A stretch of DNA of 64,000 nucleotides from an uncultured Oscillospiraceae bacterium (GTDB taxonomy: Bacteria > Bacillota > Clostridia > Oscillospirales > Oscillospiraceae), in contig CANQNS010000005.1 in assembly GCA_947625285.1 (NCBI GenBank), forward strand, positions 1 to 64,000. The letters run 5' to 3'. This document shows, piece by piece, positions 28,584 to 37,443 of this stretch. How positions within the stretch are numbered: position 1 is the stretch's first letter; every line of letters begins with the position of its first letter. Made by a program: the position numbers and the translations under genes. Below the pieces are notes generated by a model. It did not search any database and was not told where the DNA came from. It saw only the letters and a program-made list of their open reading frames with translations.

Positions 28584-31500
28584 TTACCGGCTGTGCTTTT
28601 TCCGCTTTGCTGTCAGCACCGCCGCAAGGCCGCTCACACACAGGGCCAGCGCGCCGGTCCACAGAGCCAGCGGCGTGCCGTCGCCGGTGTTGGGGGCCGT
28701 GCCGCCGCTGCCGCTTCCGCCGCTGCCGCTGCCGGCCCGGTAGATGATGGCGTAGGTGGAGAACTTATCCGTGGACACGCTGATGGTGTTCCCGGTCACG
28801 GGTCCGGCTATGATCTCGGCCGTGCTGTCATGGACCCGGACCACGGCGTACTCCCGGCCGGCGGCCCGCAGAGACTCGGGGATGTTGAATACGACCTTGA
28901 TGGCGGAACTGGTCGTCGTCACTTCCTCAGGGGGACCGCCGTTGACGGTGTAGGAGAGCGTCACGTCCAGATACTGGCCCACGGTGTAGCCGCCGGAGGT
29001 GCTGACGGCCTCGACCTTGCTCTTATCGTCCGAGGAGACAGTGGTGGACTCGTCTTCGATGTTCAGCTCGAATTTTACTTCCGCGCCCTGATCGAAGAGG
29101 GTCTTATCAGCGGGCTTCAGAACGGCGTTAGCCAGCTCCTGGAGGGTGGACCCGAGGTTGGCGTCACCCTTGGCGTCGCCGGCGGTCTCTTCCGTCTGCG
29201 CGCCTCTGGCAATGCGCACCGTTACCGTCAGGTCATCGTCGGGCGCGGGATCAAAGGCGTCCTTACTGATCTTGAAAGTGAGCTCGCTGGCGATCGTGGG
29301 CTTGCCGGTGCAGGTGACGGTGATGGTGCTGCCATCGCCCGCCGCGCTCCAGGTCACGCCGCTGATCTCGGGCTCGCTCTTCGTGAGGGTCACCTTGCCG
29401 GTGAGGTAAGAAACGAGGCTGCTGCCGGTGACGGTCAGCGTGAAGGTCTTGTCTTCCTGGCCGGCCTGCAGGTCGTTCCGATCCACGGTGACCGTGACGT
29501 TGGCCCCGTTGACAGAGAGCTGGGGGGTGGCGTTGACGTTGGCCGCGGGCCGGATGGTGAAGGCCTCCGGCTTGATCTGCACCTGGAATTCGCCCTTGGC
29601 GGCGGGGGTGCCGGACAGGGTCAGAACGATCTTGCCGCCGGACAGGGCCGCATTGGTGATGGACAGACCAGCATATGTGCCGCTGAGAGAGAAGTTTTCC
29701 TTAATCGCGGCGGCGAAGGCCGTGTTGCTGGACTTGATCTCCAGGGTGATGGTCGCGCCCGCCGCCGAGGTGCCGGCGTAGAGCGGTGTGCTCAGGTCCG
29801 CACTGACTTCGACCGCGGGGGCGGCGCTGATGGTGATATTGCCGCTGGCGGCGATAGCGCTCGCCGGGGCCATCTTAAAAGCCGAGGTATTGGCCTGGAC
29901 CTGGAAGGAGCCCGTCACGCTGGGCGTGCCTCCCAGGGTCAGGGTGACCTTGGTGGGGCTCTCATATGTGACGTCTTCGATAGTCAGACCCGTGTAATTG
30001 CCGGTGAGGGTGAAGTCGGAGGTGAGGAGGTCATCCTCCTTAAAGTGCAGGCCGTGGCTCACGGTGATATCCAGCACGACGGTCTGGTCGGTGACCGGGG
30101 TGCCATTGTAGAGAGCGCTGCCGCCCGGCGTGGCGGATATTTCGCCAGTCGGCTTGCCGATCTCGACATAAGCCTCACAGTCGGCCTGAGGCTGGTACTG
30201 GAAAGCCTCTTTCTTCACCTTGATGGTAAGGCGGCCGGTCGTCTCCGGCGTGCCGGAGAAGGTCAGGATGGCTTCGGTGGAGCCTTCGTCAGCCGTGACG
30301 CCGGTCAGGGTGATGCCTGTGATGTTAGTGCTGAAAGAGAAGTTCTCGCTTGTACCGCTGACCGCCTTAAAGGCGCCGTCCGTGGCCTTGAGCTTGATGG
30401 ACTTGACCGACTCGTCCTCTTCCGCGATGTGGTTGGGGTCAGCCGCCAGAGTGATATTGGGATAGCCAACGGTGAGCGAGACGGCATCGGGCTCGTCGGC
30501 CGGCTCGGCCACGAAAACGGTCTTGGGCACCGTCACGGTGAAAGTGCCGCCCGCCGCAGGGATGCCGGAGAGGTCCAGCTGGATCTCCTGGTCGCCCTTA
30601 TGTTGTACGCCATCGACTTTCAAGGTGCCGATGATGCCGGGGCCGGTCAGCGTGAAGCTGGTCGCATCCGGGGCGGTCTTGAATTTCAGCGTGTCCGTGG
30701 CAGTGAGCGTGATCGAGGTGCCGGTCGCCTCTTTGCCGGCGGTCAGAGTGCCGTTCAGCTTGCCGGACACGCTGCCCGTGGGGGCGGAGACGGTGATACT
30801 AGCCTCGGCGTTGCCAGCCGCGACGGGGGTGAAAGCGTCCTTCGTCACCGTGACGGTCAGGGCGCCCGCCTTGGTGGGCACGGCGTTGAGGGTGATCTTG
30901 GCGGTCTTGTCTCCGCCCTCGATCTCGACGTTTGTCACGCTGTTGACGCCATCAATGCCGGAGACGGAGAACTTGTTCGCCGCTACGCCGGTGACGAATT
31001 TCGCTTCGGCGGGCTCATCGATCGTGATGGTGATCTTGTTGGTGTCGCCCGCCGTGATCCCCTCGCCCGACAGGGTGACGGAGGGAGCCGCCTTGACGGT
31101 GATGCTGCCGGAGGCTTCCTTATTGGCTGTGGGCGCATATGTAAAGGCTTCCTTATTGGCTGTGACCGTAATCGCGCCCTCATTATCAGGCGTGCCGGAC
31201 AGGGTCAGGGTGACATTGGTGCCGGAGCCGGAGGCCGTGAACTCAAGGCCGCCGCTGCCCGCACCGGAGAGGGAGAAGTTAGCCTTCTGTGCCTCCTTAA
31301 AGGTCAGGTCGCCGCCAGCGGTGAGCGTGATGGTCTGGCCGGACACTTCCGTGCCCGCGTACAACTCGCCCGTCAGCGCCGCGCTGACAGTGCCATCAGG
31401 GGGGTTGACCTGGACGGTCGCTTTCACATCTCCGCTGGGCTGGTACTTAAAGGCGTTCTGCTTCGCCGTGATGTTGATGGGCCCAGTCTCAGCGGGGGGG

Positions 31501-33008
31501 GCAGTCAGGGTCAGGGTGGCCGCTTGATCGCTGGTCCGGCTGGCCTCCTGCAAGCTCACGCCGCAGCCTTCGACTGTGAAGTTATTGGTGGAAAGGGAGT
31601 CCGCAAAGGTGCCGGCCGTCAGGGACAGGGCAATGGTCTTGTCCTTGCCCTCGACGATGGCGTCGGGGTTGCTCATGGTGACCGTGGCCGCGTTGATGGT
31701 GACGGGGCCGGTGGCGGTCACGTCGCCCTCGGTCTGATACTTGAACGCGGCTTTGTTGATGGTGATACTGGTGACTTGCCCGGCCTTGGTGGGGGCTTCG
31801 GCCACCGTCAGGGTAGTAGACGCACTGCCGCCGGTGGGCGTTCCGGTGACGGTCAGGCTGTCGCCGTTATCGGTCTTCAGCGTGAACCAGCCCGCCTGCA
31901 AAGTACTGGCAAAGGTGTTGGTCCCGCCGTCGATCTCCAGGCTGATGGAGCCGTTAGACACACCGGCGGTCAGCGTGCCGCTGGCGTTGACCGTGGGATC
32001 GGCCGCCGCGTTGACGGTGACGGAGCCGTCGGGGGTCACCCCGCTGGCGGGCTGATACTTGAACGCGTCTGCGGGGATCTCACCCACCGTGAGAGTCCCG
32101 CCCTCGAGGGCGGTCACCGTCAAGGTGGCGGTCTCGCCGTCGACAGAGACGGAATCAGGCTGGGTGACACCGCCGCCGGACAGGGGGAACTTTGTGACTT
32201 CAGTCAGGCCGTCCGTAAAGACGCTGCCTGTGGCCTGGACGGTGATCTGGCCCGCGGTGCCCGCGGTGAGAGGGCCGCCGGAGACCTCAGCGGTGACAGA
32301 GGGGGCCGAAACGGTGATGGTGCACGACGCTGCGCTCCCGGGCTGATATGTAAAGGCGGCCGGCTGCATCGTCACCGTGATGCTGCCGGCATGCGCGGGC
32401 GTGCCGGACAGGGTCAGGGTAGCGGTGTCGCCGCTGGCCTCGACGCCGTCAAGGCTCACGCCCATATCACCAGCCTCGATGGACCAATTGGGGGTCGCGG
32501 AGCTGGTCGAAGCAAAGGTGTTGTTGCTGACGGTCAGTTGGACGGTGCTCGCCGCCGTGCCGGCGGTGAGCTGGGTACCGGCGTCGACCGAGGGCTCCTC
32601 CGCCGCAGCCACCGACAGCGACGAATCCGTCAATGCATCACTCGGAGCGCCAGTCTCAAAAGCCTCGTTCGAGACCGTAATGGTGATGGACCCACTCTGG
32701 GTGGGGGTGCCGCTGACAGCCATCGTGGCGGTAATCTCGGTCGCATATTCTCCGCCAGCAACTTCCAGCCCGGTGGATCCCACATTCGCGGTTATGTAGG
32801 AGGACAGGTCTTCGTTTTTAAACGTGCCGCCTTCCACCGTGACAGTGATGCTGCCGCTGGCTTCCTTCCCAGCCTGCAGAGTGCCGCCGCTATAGCTCAC
32901 GCTGGTGATGCTGGCAGTACCCGACGCCAGGGCCGTGGTGGGCAGCAGAGACGCCACCAGGCACAGGGCGAGCAGGATAGTCATGACTTTCTTTTTCGTT
33001 CCGATCAT
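28584..33008 (-). CDS. Giant repeat-built cell-surface protein with sortase-type anchor
   Basis: This 1474-residue secreted protein has a signal peptide MIGTKKKVMTILLALCLVAS..ALA. About twelve tandem beta-rich modules of roughly 90-100 residues follow, each closing with a variant of LSGTPxxxGxITVTxxxxAFxYQP (examples LSGTPAHAGSITVTMQPAAF and SGTPETTGRLTIKVKKEAF). A different domain follows near residues 1290-1420, then a Gly/Ser linker, APNTGD, a hydrophobic span and a KRKKHSR tail. APNTGD stands in the place of LPXTG. I do not recognise the module family; an Ig-like adhesin or stalk is the likely type. ATG 33008 is chosen because AAAGGAGG lies 11 bases ahead and the signal peptide starts there. 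The plus-strand ORF across it is a shadow. Confidence 0.85.
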   Translation of the reverse strand: MIGTKKKVMTILLALCLVASLLPTTALASGTASITSVSYSGGTLQAGKEASGSITVTVEGGTFKNEDLSSYITANVGSTGLEVAGGEYATEITATMAVSGTPTQSGSITITVSNEAFETGAPSDALTDSSLSVAAAEEPSVDAGTQLTAGTAASTVQLTVSNNTFASTSSATPNWSIEAGDMGVSLDGVEASGDTATLTLSGTPAHAGSITVTMQPAAFTYQPGSAASCTITVSAPSVTAEVSGGPLTAGTAGQITVQATGSVFTDGLTEVTKFPLSGGGVTQPDSVSVDGETATLTVTALEGGTLTVGEIPADAFKYQPASGVTPDGSVTVNAAADPTVNASGTLTAGVSNGSISLEIDGGTNTFASTLQAGWFTLKTDNGDSLTVTGTPTGGSASTTLTVAEAPTKAGQVTSITINKAAFKYQTEGDVTATGPVTINAATVTMSNPDAIVEGKDKTIALSLTAGTFADSLSTNNFTVEGCGVSLQEASRTSDQAATLTLTAPPAETGPINITAKQNAFKYQPSGDVKATVQVNPPDGTVSAALTGELYAGTEVSGQTITLTAGGDLTFKEAQKANFSLSGAGSGGLEFTASGSGTNVTLTLSGTPDNEGAITVTANKEAFTYAPTANKEASGSITVKAAPSVTLSGEGITAGDTNKITITIDEPAEAKFVTGVAANKFSVSGIDGVNSVTNVEIEGGDKTAKITLNAVPTKAGALTVTVTKDAFTPVAAGNAEASITVSAPTGSVSGKLNGTLTAGKEATGTSITLTATDTLKFKTAPDATSFTLTGPGIIGTLKVDGVQHKGDQEIQLDLSGIPAAGGTFTVTVPKTVFVAEPADEPDAVSLTVGYPNITLAADPNHIAEEDESVKSIKLKATDGAFKAVSGTSENFSFSTNITGITLTGVTADEGSTEAILTFSGTPETTGRLTIKVKKEAFQYQPQADCEAYVEIGKPTGEISATPGGSALYNGTPVTDQTVVLDITVSHGLHFKEDDLLTSDFTLTGNYTGLTIEDVTYESPTKVTLTLGGTPSVTGSFQVQANTSAFKMAPASAIAASGNITISAAPAVEVSADLSTPLYAGTSAAGATITLEIKSSNTAFAAAIKENFSLSGTYAGLSITNAALSGGKIVLTLSGTPAAKGEFQVQIKPEAFTIRPAANVNATPQLSVNGANVTVTVDRNDLQAGQEDKTFTLTVTGSSLVSYLTGKVTLTKSEPEISGVTWSAAGDGSTITVTCTGKPTIASELTFKISKDAFDPAPDDDLTVTVRIARGAQTEETAGDAKGDANLGSTLQELANAVLKPADKTLFDQGAEVKFELNIEDESTTVSSDDKSKVEAVSTSGGYTVGQYLDVTLSYTVNGGPPEEVTTTSSAIKVVFNIPESLRAAGREYAVVRVHDSTAEIIAGPVTGNTISVSTDKFSTYAIIYRAGSGSGGSGSGGTAPNTGDGTPLALWTGALALCVSGLAAVLTAKRKKHSR
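28900..32930 (-). repeat. Array of about twelve degenerate coding repeats in the surface protein
   Basis: On the plus strand the repeat closure recurs as GGCGTGCCGGACAGGGTCAG-type segments (for example near 29607, 31188 and 32398), reflecting codons for LSGTP. Repeats are diverged in DNA, so the array is old rather than a recent expansion. Confidence 0.7.
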
Positions 33009-33135
33009 AATGATCCGAACCTCCTTTCCCATGGAGAGCACGCGCCGGAATGCTGTGCAAACCGACCCCCTGAAATGAGGCGGGGGGGGGGTAACCTTTT
33101 CAGACCCCCCGCAGCTTGTCAAATTCCTCGGGTAC

Positions 33136-33164
33136 ATTATATGATAAACACCGATCGAATGCAA
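33136..33164 (-). promoter_or_regulatory. Promoter of the giant surface protein gene
   Basis: On the minus strand TTGCAT (33164-33159), 17-bp spacer, perfect TATAAT (33141-33136), about 130 bases before the start codon. Confidence 0.75.
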
Positions 33165-33187
33165 GCAAAAGATGCGAAAAAAAGCAG

Positions 33188-33217
33188 AGAAAAACCCCCG
33201 GCTCCAAGAGCCGGGGG
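33188..33217 (-). terminator. Terminator of the thiolase gene
   Basis: CCCCCGGCTC (33195-33204) pairs with GAGCCGGGGG (33208-33217); on the minus strand it is followed by TTTT. Confidence 0.92.
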
Positions 33218-33242
33218 CGGGTGATATCCTTATGTCAACCGA

Positions 33243-34502
33243 TCAGCATTTCTCCCAGATGGTGGCGACGCCCATGCCGCCGCCGATGCACAGGGTAGCC
33301 AGGCCCTTTTTGGCCTCGGGACGCTTGTGCATCTCATGGATCAGGGTGACGATGATGCGCGCACCGGAAGCGCCCACGGGATGGCCCAGGGCGATGGCGC
33401 CGCCGTTGACGTTGACCTTCGCCATGTCGAAGCCCAGCTCGCGGGCCACGGCGATGGACTGGGCCGCAAAAGCCTCGTTGGCTTCGATCAGGTCCATGTC
33501 GTCAATGGTAAGACCGGCCTTCTTGAGCGCCTGACGGGTGGCGGGCACGGGGCCCACGCCCATGATCTTCGGGTCCACGCCGCCCTGGCCGTAGCTGACC
33601 AGCTTGGCCATGGGCTTCAGGCCGTATTTCTGCACGGCGTCGCCGCTGGCAAGGATGATGCAGGCCGCGCCGTCGTTGATGCCGGAGGCGTTGGCCGCCG
33701 TGACGCGCTGGACGTGCTTTTTGGTGTCGGCCTCATGGACCTGGGTGGGCTGGAAGGTGTGGACGATCTCGTCCTCCACGCCCTCGGGCCCCACGGGGAA
33801 CGCGCCGCGCAGCTTGGCGATGCTCTCCGCCGTCACGCCCTTGCGGGGGAATTCGTCCACCTTGAACTCGATGGTCTCCTTCTTCATCTTCACGGGCACG
33901 GGGACGATCTCGTCATCGAACTTGCCGGCGGCCTGAGCGGCCTCGGTCTTCTGCTGGCTGGAGGCGGCAAAGGCGTCCAGCTCCTCCCGGGTGATGCCCC
34001 ACACGTCGCAGATGTTCTCGGCGGTGGTGCCCATGTGGTAGTTGTTGTACGCATCCCACAGGCCGTCGCTGATCATGGTGTCCTTCAGCTTGGTGTCGCC
34101 CATGCGGGCGCCCATGCGGGTGGCGGGAGAGGCGTAAGGCGCCATAGTCATGCTCTCCATGCCGCCGGCCACGATCACGTCCGCATCGCCGGCGGCGATG
34201 GCGCGGGCAGCCTCGATGACGCTCTTCATGCCGGAGCCGCAGACCATGCCCACGGTGTACGCGGGAACGGACAGAGGCAGACCGGCCTTGATGCCCACCT
34301 GACGGGCCGGGTTCTGGCCCAGACCGGCGGTGAGGATGCAGCCGAACATCAGCTCGTCCACGTTCTCCGGCGCGATGCCGGCGCGGTTCAGAGCTTCCTT
34401 CACCACGATGGAGCCCAGGTCCACCGCCGGGGTCTTGCTCAGGGTGCCCTGAAAGCTGCCGATGGCGGTACGGCAGCAGTTCACAAGATAAATGTCTTTC
34501 AC
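33243..34502 (-). CDS. thlA: Acetyl-CoA acetyltransferase (thiolase)
   Basis: This 419-residue thiolase joins two acetyl-CoA to acetoacetyl-CoA, the first step of butyrate synthesis. The nucleophilic Cys88 is in [10 protein letters not shown], the histidine in [14 protein letters not shown] and the second catalytic cysteine in CIGGGMGVA. It is about 25 residues longer than the usual 392-395; I see extra residues around [19 protein letters not shown] (about 258-276). AAGGAGG precedes the ATG. It is divergent from the CoA-transferase gene with a shared 250-bp promoter region, and supplies the step missing from the crt-hbd-bcd-etf operon. Confidence 0.95.
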   Translation of the reverse strand: MKDIYLVNCCRTAIGSFQGTLSKTPAVDLGSIVVKEALNRAGIAPENVDELMFGCILTAGLGQNPARQVGIKAGLPLSVPAYTVGMVCGSGMKSVIEAARAIAAGDADVIVAGGMESMTMAPYASPATRMGARMGDTKLKDTMISDGLWDAYNNYHMGTTAENICDVWGITREELDAFAASSQQKTEAAQAAGKFDDEIVPVPVKMKKETIEFKVDEFPRKGVTAESIAKLRGAFPVGPEGVEDEIVHTFQPTQVHEADTKKHVQRVTAANASGINDGAACIILASGDAVQKYGLKPMAKLVSYGQGGVDPKIMGVGPVPATRQALKKAGLTIDDMDLIEANEAFAAQSIAVARELGFDMAKVNVNGGAIALGHPVGASGARIIVTLIHEMHKRPEAKKGLATLCIGGGMGVATIWEKC

Positions 34503-34591
34503 AGGGGTTTCCTCCTTAAAATAATATTCGTGTCGTCCGGCCCCGGAATGGAGGCCAAGCGCCCAAAATACGCGATTTTCTAAGCTAGTCC

Positions 34592-34620
34592 AGTATAATA
34601 TGCCCCCCGGTAAAAGTCAA
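34592..34620 (-). promoter_or_regulatory. Promoter of the thiolase gene
   Basis: Minus strand TTGACT (34620-34615), 17-bp spacer, TATACT (34597-34592). The stretch TTGACTTTTACCGG resembles the opposing promoter. Confidence 0.75.
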
Positions 34621-34672
34621 GACCCGCCCGTCAGGAATTTGACGGACTTGCCCGGACAAAGGCCGGTTTTTC

Positions 34673-34701
34673 TTGACTTTTCCGGCAGGGGCCGGTAAAC
34701 T
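34673..34701 (+). promoter_or_regulatory. Promoter of the CoA-transferase gene
   Basis: TTGACT (34673-34678), 17-bp spacer, TAAACT (34696-34701). It shares TTGACTTTT.CCGG with the thiolase promoter. An inverted repeat CCGTCA-N6-TGACGG (34628-34645) lies between the two. Confidence 0.7.
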
Positions 34702-34753
34702 GGTGATATGCGTACGCGGCCGAGCTCATCGGCTCGAAAAGGAGGGTGTATAT

Positions 34754-36091
34754 ATGGACTATCAGGCAATGTACAAGTCCAAGCTCACCACGGCGGAAGA
34801 GGCCGTGAAGCTGGTAAAAAGCGGCGACTGGGTGGATTATACCTGGTGCACCAACCACCCCGTGGCCCTGGATAAAGCCCTGGCCGCCCGGAGCCATGAG
34901 CTGAAGGACGTGAAGGTCCGGGGCGGCGTCACCATGTGGATGCCCGAGATCGCCAAGGCCGACGACGCCGGAGAGCACTTCGCCTGGCATTCCTGGCACT
35001 GCTCCGGCGTGGATCGGAAGATCATCGCCAAGGGCATGGGCTGGTTCTGCCCCATCCGCTACTCCGAGCTGCCCCGGTATTACCGGGAAAACCTGCCCGG
35101 CACCGACGTAGTCATGATGCAGGTCCCGCCCATGGACGAGCACGGCAACTTCTCCCTGTCCCTGGCCCCGTCACACCTATATGATATGTGCGCCAAGGCC
35201 AAACACATCGTCGTGGAGGTCAACCGGAATATGCCCGTGGTCTACGGCCTGTGCAAGACCGAGATCAATATCGCGGACGTCACCTATGTGGTGGAGGGGG
35301 ACGATCCCCCCGTGGCCGAGCTGGGCTCCGCCGCCCCCAGCGACGTGGACAAGGCCGTGGCGAACCTGATCGTGCCCGAGATACCCAACGGCGCCTGCCT
35401 GCAGCTGGGTATCGGCGGCATGCCCAACGCCGTGGGCGCCATGATCGCCCAGTCCGACCTGAAAGACCTGGGCGTACATACCGAAATGTATGTGGACGGC
35501 TTCGTGGATATCGCCAACGCCGGGAAGATCAACGGCAAAAACAAGAATCTGGACTACGGCCGGCAGGTGTTCGCCTTCGCCGCCGGCAGCAAGAAGCTGT
35601 ATGATTATGTAAACCGCAACCCGGAGGTCATGGGGGCAACGGTGGACTACACCAACGACGTGCGGGTCATCGCGCAGCTGGATAAGTTCATCTCCATCAA
35701 CAACGCGGTGGATCTGGACCTGTTCGGCCAGGTGAACGCCGAGTCCGCCGGCATCAAGCATATCTCCGGCACCGGGGGACAGCTGGATTTCGTCATGGGC
35801 GCGTATCTGTCCAACGGCGGCAAGAGCTTCATCTGCCTCAGCTCCGCCATGAAAGCCAAGGACGGCACCCTGAAAAGCCGCATCGTGCCCACCCTGACCC
35901 CGGGCAGCATCGCCACGGACCCCCGCTCCTGCGTGCAGTACATCGTCACCGAGTACGGCATGGTGAATTTGAAGGGCCTGAGCACCTGGCAGCGGGCCGA
36001 GGCGCTGATCTCCATCGCCCACCCCCAGTTCCAGGACGAGCTGGTGGCGGAAGCGGAAAAAATGCACATCTGGCGCAGGACGAACAAGTGA
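34754..36091 (+). CDS. but: Butyryl-CoA:acetate CoA-transferase
   Basis: This 445-residue CoA-transferase of the 4-hydroxybutyrate/butyryl-CoA:acetate transferase family transfers CoA from butyryl-CoA to acetate, releasing butyrate. The likely catalytic glutamate is E244 in [11 protein letters not shown]. The run [18 protein letters not shown] and the C-terminal [15 protein letters not shown] are characteristic of the gut butyrate-producer enzyme, which it matches along its length (about 445-448 residues). A role with 4-hydroxybutyrate or other short acyl-CoAs is possible. GGAGGGTG precedes ATG 34754. Confidence 0.9.
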   Translation: MDYQAMYKSKLTTAEEAVKLVKSGDWVDYTWCTNHPVALDKALAARSHELKDVKVRGGVTMWMPEIAKADDAGEHFAWHSWHCSGVDRKIIAKGMGWFCPIRYSELPRYYRENLPGTDVVMMQVPPMDEHGNFSLSLAPSHLYDMCAKAKHIVVEVNRNMPVVYGLCKTEINIADVTYVVEGDDPPVAELGSAAPSDVDKAVANLIVPEIPNGACLQLGIGGMPNAVGAMIAQSDLKDLGVHTEMYVDGFVDIANAGKINGKNKNLDYGRQVFAFAAGSKKLYDYVNRNPEVMGATVDYTNDVRVIAQLDKFISINNAVDLDLFGQVNAESAGIKHISGTGGQLDFVMGAYLSNGGKSFICLSSAMKAKDGTLKSRIVPTLTPGSIATDPRSCVQYIVTEYGMVNLKGLSTWQRAEALISIAHPQFQDELVAEAEKMHIWRRTNK

Positions 36092-36106
36092 GATAAAAAT
36101 TATGTA

Positions 36107-36139
36107 AACCGCCCCGGAGCATCTCCGGGGCGGTTTTTT
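36107..36139 (+). terminator. Terminator of the CoA-transferase gene
   Basis: AACCGCCCCGGAG pairs with CTCCGGGGCGGTT (13 bp) around CAT, followed by TTTT. Confidence 0.93.
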
Positions 36140-36146
36140 GGCGTGC

Positions 36147-36302
36147 TCAGTCCTGGGCGTCCAGGTACATATCCTCCGCCTCGTACAAGGCCCGCTGCAG
36201 CAGCTCCCGGCCGGAGCGGTTCTCCGGGATGTCCGGCAGGCTGTCCAACGCGTCCGACGCCGCCGCGCACAGCAGCGCGTACATCTTTTTATAATCGGGC
36301 AT
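36147..36302 (-). CDS. Small hypothetical protein (51 aa)
   Basis: The protein starts MPDYKKMYALLCAAASDALD and ends EAEDMYLDAQD. It is acidic and probably helical, with no membrane span. I do not recognise a characterised family, but small proteins with this kind of opening (PDYKKMY.LLF.A..DA) are common in Firmicutes. The start is set by GGAGGTG 7 bases ahead of ATG 36302; the longer frame upstream lacks a site. Confidence 0.7.
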   Translation of the reverse strand: MPDYKKMYALLCAAASDALDSLPDIPENRSGRELLQRALYEAEDMYLDAQD

Positions 36303-36374
36303 TCGCAACACCTCCAAAGCGAAGTATACCACTATCTCATGTAAAAGTCTATAGTCCCGTGGGCCGGAGGCCAT

Positions 36375-36400
36375 ATTATCTAATCAGCGCATTAGATAAT
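36375..36400. promoter_or_regulatory. Perfect inverted repeat ahead of the XRE regulator (likely operator)
   Basis: ATTATCTAAT and ATTAGATAAT form a 10-bp perfect inverted repeat separated by 6 bases, ending just before the GGAGG of the regulator gene. It is also within about 75 bases upstream of the divergent small gene, so both could be controlled. Confidence 0.65.
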
Positions 36401-36413
36401 GGAGGCGTCTACG

Positions 36414-36620
36414 GTGGTAAGGCTGAATGTGTTGGAGCTGCTGGAGCGGAAAGGAAAGACGAAGTACTGGCTTTATAAGCAGCTGGGCATGAGCTACCAG
36501 AATTTCAGCAATATGGTAAACAATCGGACCAGTTCCATCAAGCTGGAGCGTATCGAAACGCTGTGCCAGCTTTTGGACTGCACGCCCAATGAGCTGTTTG
36601 TGATCGACTGGGATGAATGA
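36414..36620 (+). CDS. XRE-family small transcriptional regulator (68 aa)
   Basis: This single helix-turn-helix domain protein of the Cro/C1 type has the recognition region KYWLYKQLGMSYQNFSNMV and the second half LERIETLCQLLDCTPNELF. The frame opens at ATG 36399, but GTG 36414 has GGAGG 8 bases ahead and restores the common family start MVRLNVLELLE. A perfect palindrome right upstream suggests autoregulation. Confidence 0.85.
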   Translation: MVRLNVLELLERKGKTKYWLYKQLGMSYQNFSNMVNNRTSSIKLERIETLCQLLDCTPNELFVIDWDE

Positions 36621-36632
36621 AGGCATTTAATC

Positions 36633-36660
36633 GCCCCGGCGGGCCGCGGCCCGCCGGGGC
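36633..36660 (+). terminator. Terminator of the XRE regulator gene
   Basis: A 28-base GC palindrome with 13-bp arms follows the stop by 12 bases. The T-run is poor (CCTTGCG). Confidence 0.6.
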
Positions 36661-36661
36661 C

Positions 36662-36690
36662 TTGCGTTCGCGGGGATTTTAGGTTATAAT
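36662..36690 (+). promoter_or_regulatory. Promoter of the cvpA-like gene
   Basis: TTGCGT (36662-36667), 17-bp spacer, TATAAT (36685-36690). Confidence 0.72.
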
Positions 36691-36725
36691 ACCCTAGATT
36701 ATGTCAAAAGAGGGGAGGGCCGGCC

Positions 36726-37424
36726 ATGCACCTGACCGCCGGAATGGTATACGACGGCATCCTGGTCGTGCTCTTCCTTTATATCCTGTGGCGGGGCTGG
36801 CACCAGGGGATGGTGTCCGAGCTGGTCCGGCTGGCGGGCTGGGCGGCGGCTATCGTGCTGGTGAGTATGTACGCCGGGCCCTGGGCGGAGCGGATCTACC
36901 ACAGCTTTTTGGAGCGCATCGCCGTCAGCTCCGTGGCAAAGGCCATACCCCCGGACGTGATCACCGCCCTGGAGAGCGGAGCCCTGGCGGTGCAGAGCCT
37001 GCAGGAGATCCTCAACAGCCTCAACGGCTTCTTCGGGGCCCAGACCGTGGACCCCTCCACCGTCAACAACATCATCACCATGTTCAACCAGGACGCGGGC
37101 AGCCTGGCGGAGATCATCACCCAAAACGTGCTGCAGCCGGTGCTGATATCGGTCTGCCAGGTGCTTTTGAGCATCGCCGTGCTGGAGGCGTGCCTGTTCA
37201 TCAGCCGCATCCTGGCCCGGATGGTGGCCGCCCACCGGCGGGACACGGACAGCCTTTTGAGCATGACGAACCGCTTTCTGGGCCTGGCCCTGGGCTTTGG
37301 CGAGGGGCTGGTGTCGGGGTATGTGTATGTGTTCATCCTGTCGCTGGTGACGACCTTTTTCACCACCAAATGGCTCAGCCCGGAGGTACTGCAGGGCACC
37401 ATATTCGTGAGGCTGTTTTTGTGA
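36726..37424 (+). CDS. CvpA-family membrane protein
   Basis: This 232-residue protein has four hydrophobic spans: near 8-22 (DGILVVLFLYILWRGW), 34-50, 135-160 and 190-215. It has the CvpA-type opening with a glycine-rich G.HQGMVSELVRLAGW segment. CvpA proteins are linked to colicin V production and purine regulation in enterobacteria; in Firmicutes the function is unclear. It is followed after 19 bases by an adenylation enzyme gene and shares its promoter. Confidence 0.75.
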   Translation: MHLTAGMVYDGILVVLFLYILWRGWHQGMVSELVRLAGWAAAIVLVSMYAGPWAERIYHSFLERIAVSSVAKAIPPDVITALESGALAVQSLQEILNSLNGFFGAQTVDPSTVNNIITMFNQDAGSLAEIITQNVLQPVLISVCQVLLSIAVLEACLFISRILARMVAAHRRDTDSLLSMTNRFLGLALGFGEGLVSGYVYVFILSLVTTFFTTKWLSPEVLQGTIFVRLFL

Positions 37425-37443
37425 GGCTGGAGGGGAGAGAGAT

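Noticed and set aside
28900..32930. Repeated GGCGTGCCGGACAGGGTCAG-like units as a CRISPR array
   Set aside because: Repeats are diverged, in frame, and spaced by about 300 bases of coding sequence; no CRISPR array or cas gene is present in the window.
28527..33224. Plus-strand ORF of 1565 codons opposite the giant surface protein
   Set aside because: It is the mirror image of a GC-rich repeat gene: low-complexity Gly/Arg-rich sequence, no ribosome binding site, no signal peptide. The minus-strand protein has signal peptide, repeats, anchor, promoter and terminator.
34628..34645. Inverted repeat in the thl/but spacer as a Rex redox operator
   Set aside because: CCGTCA-N6-TGACGG does not resemble the Rex box (TTGTTAANNNNTTAACAA). 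It is kept only as an unassigned inverted repeat.
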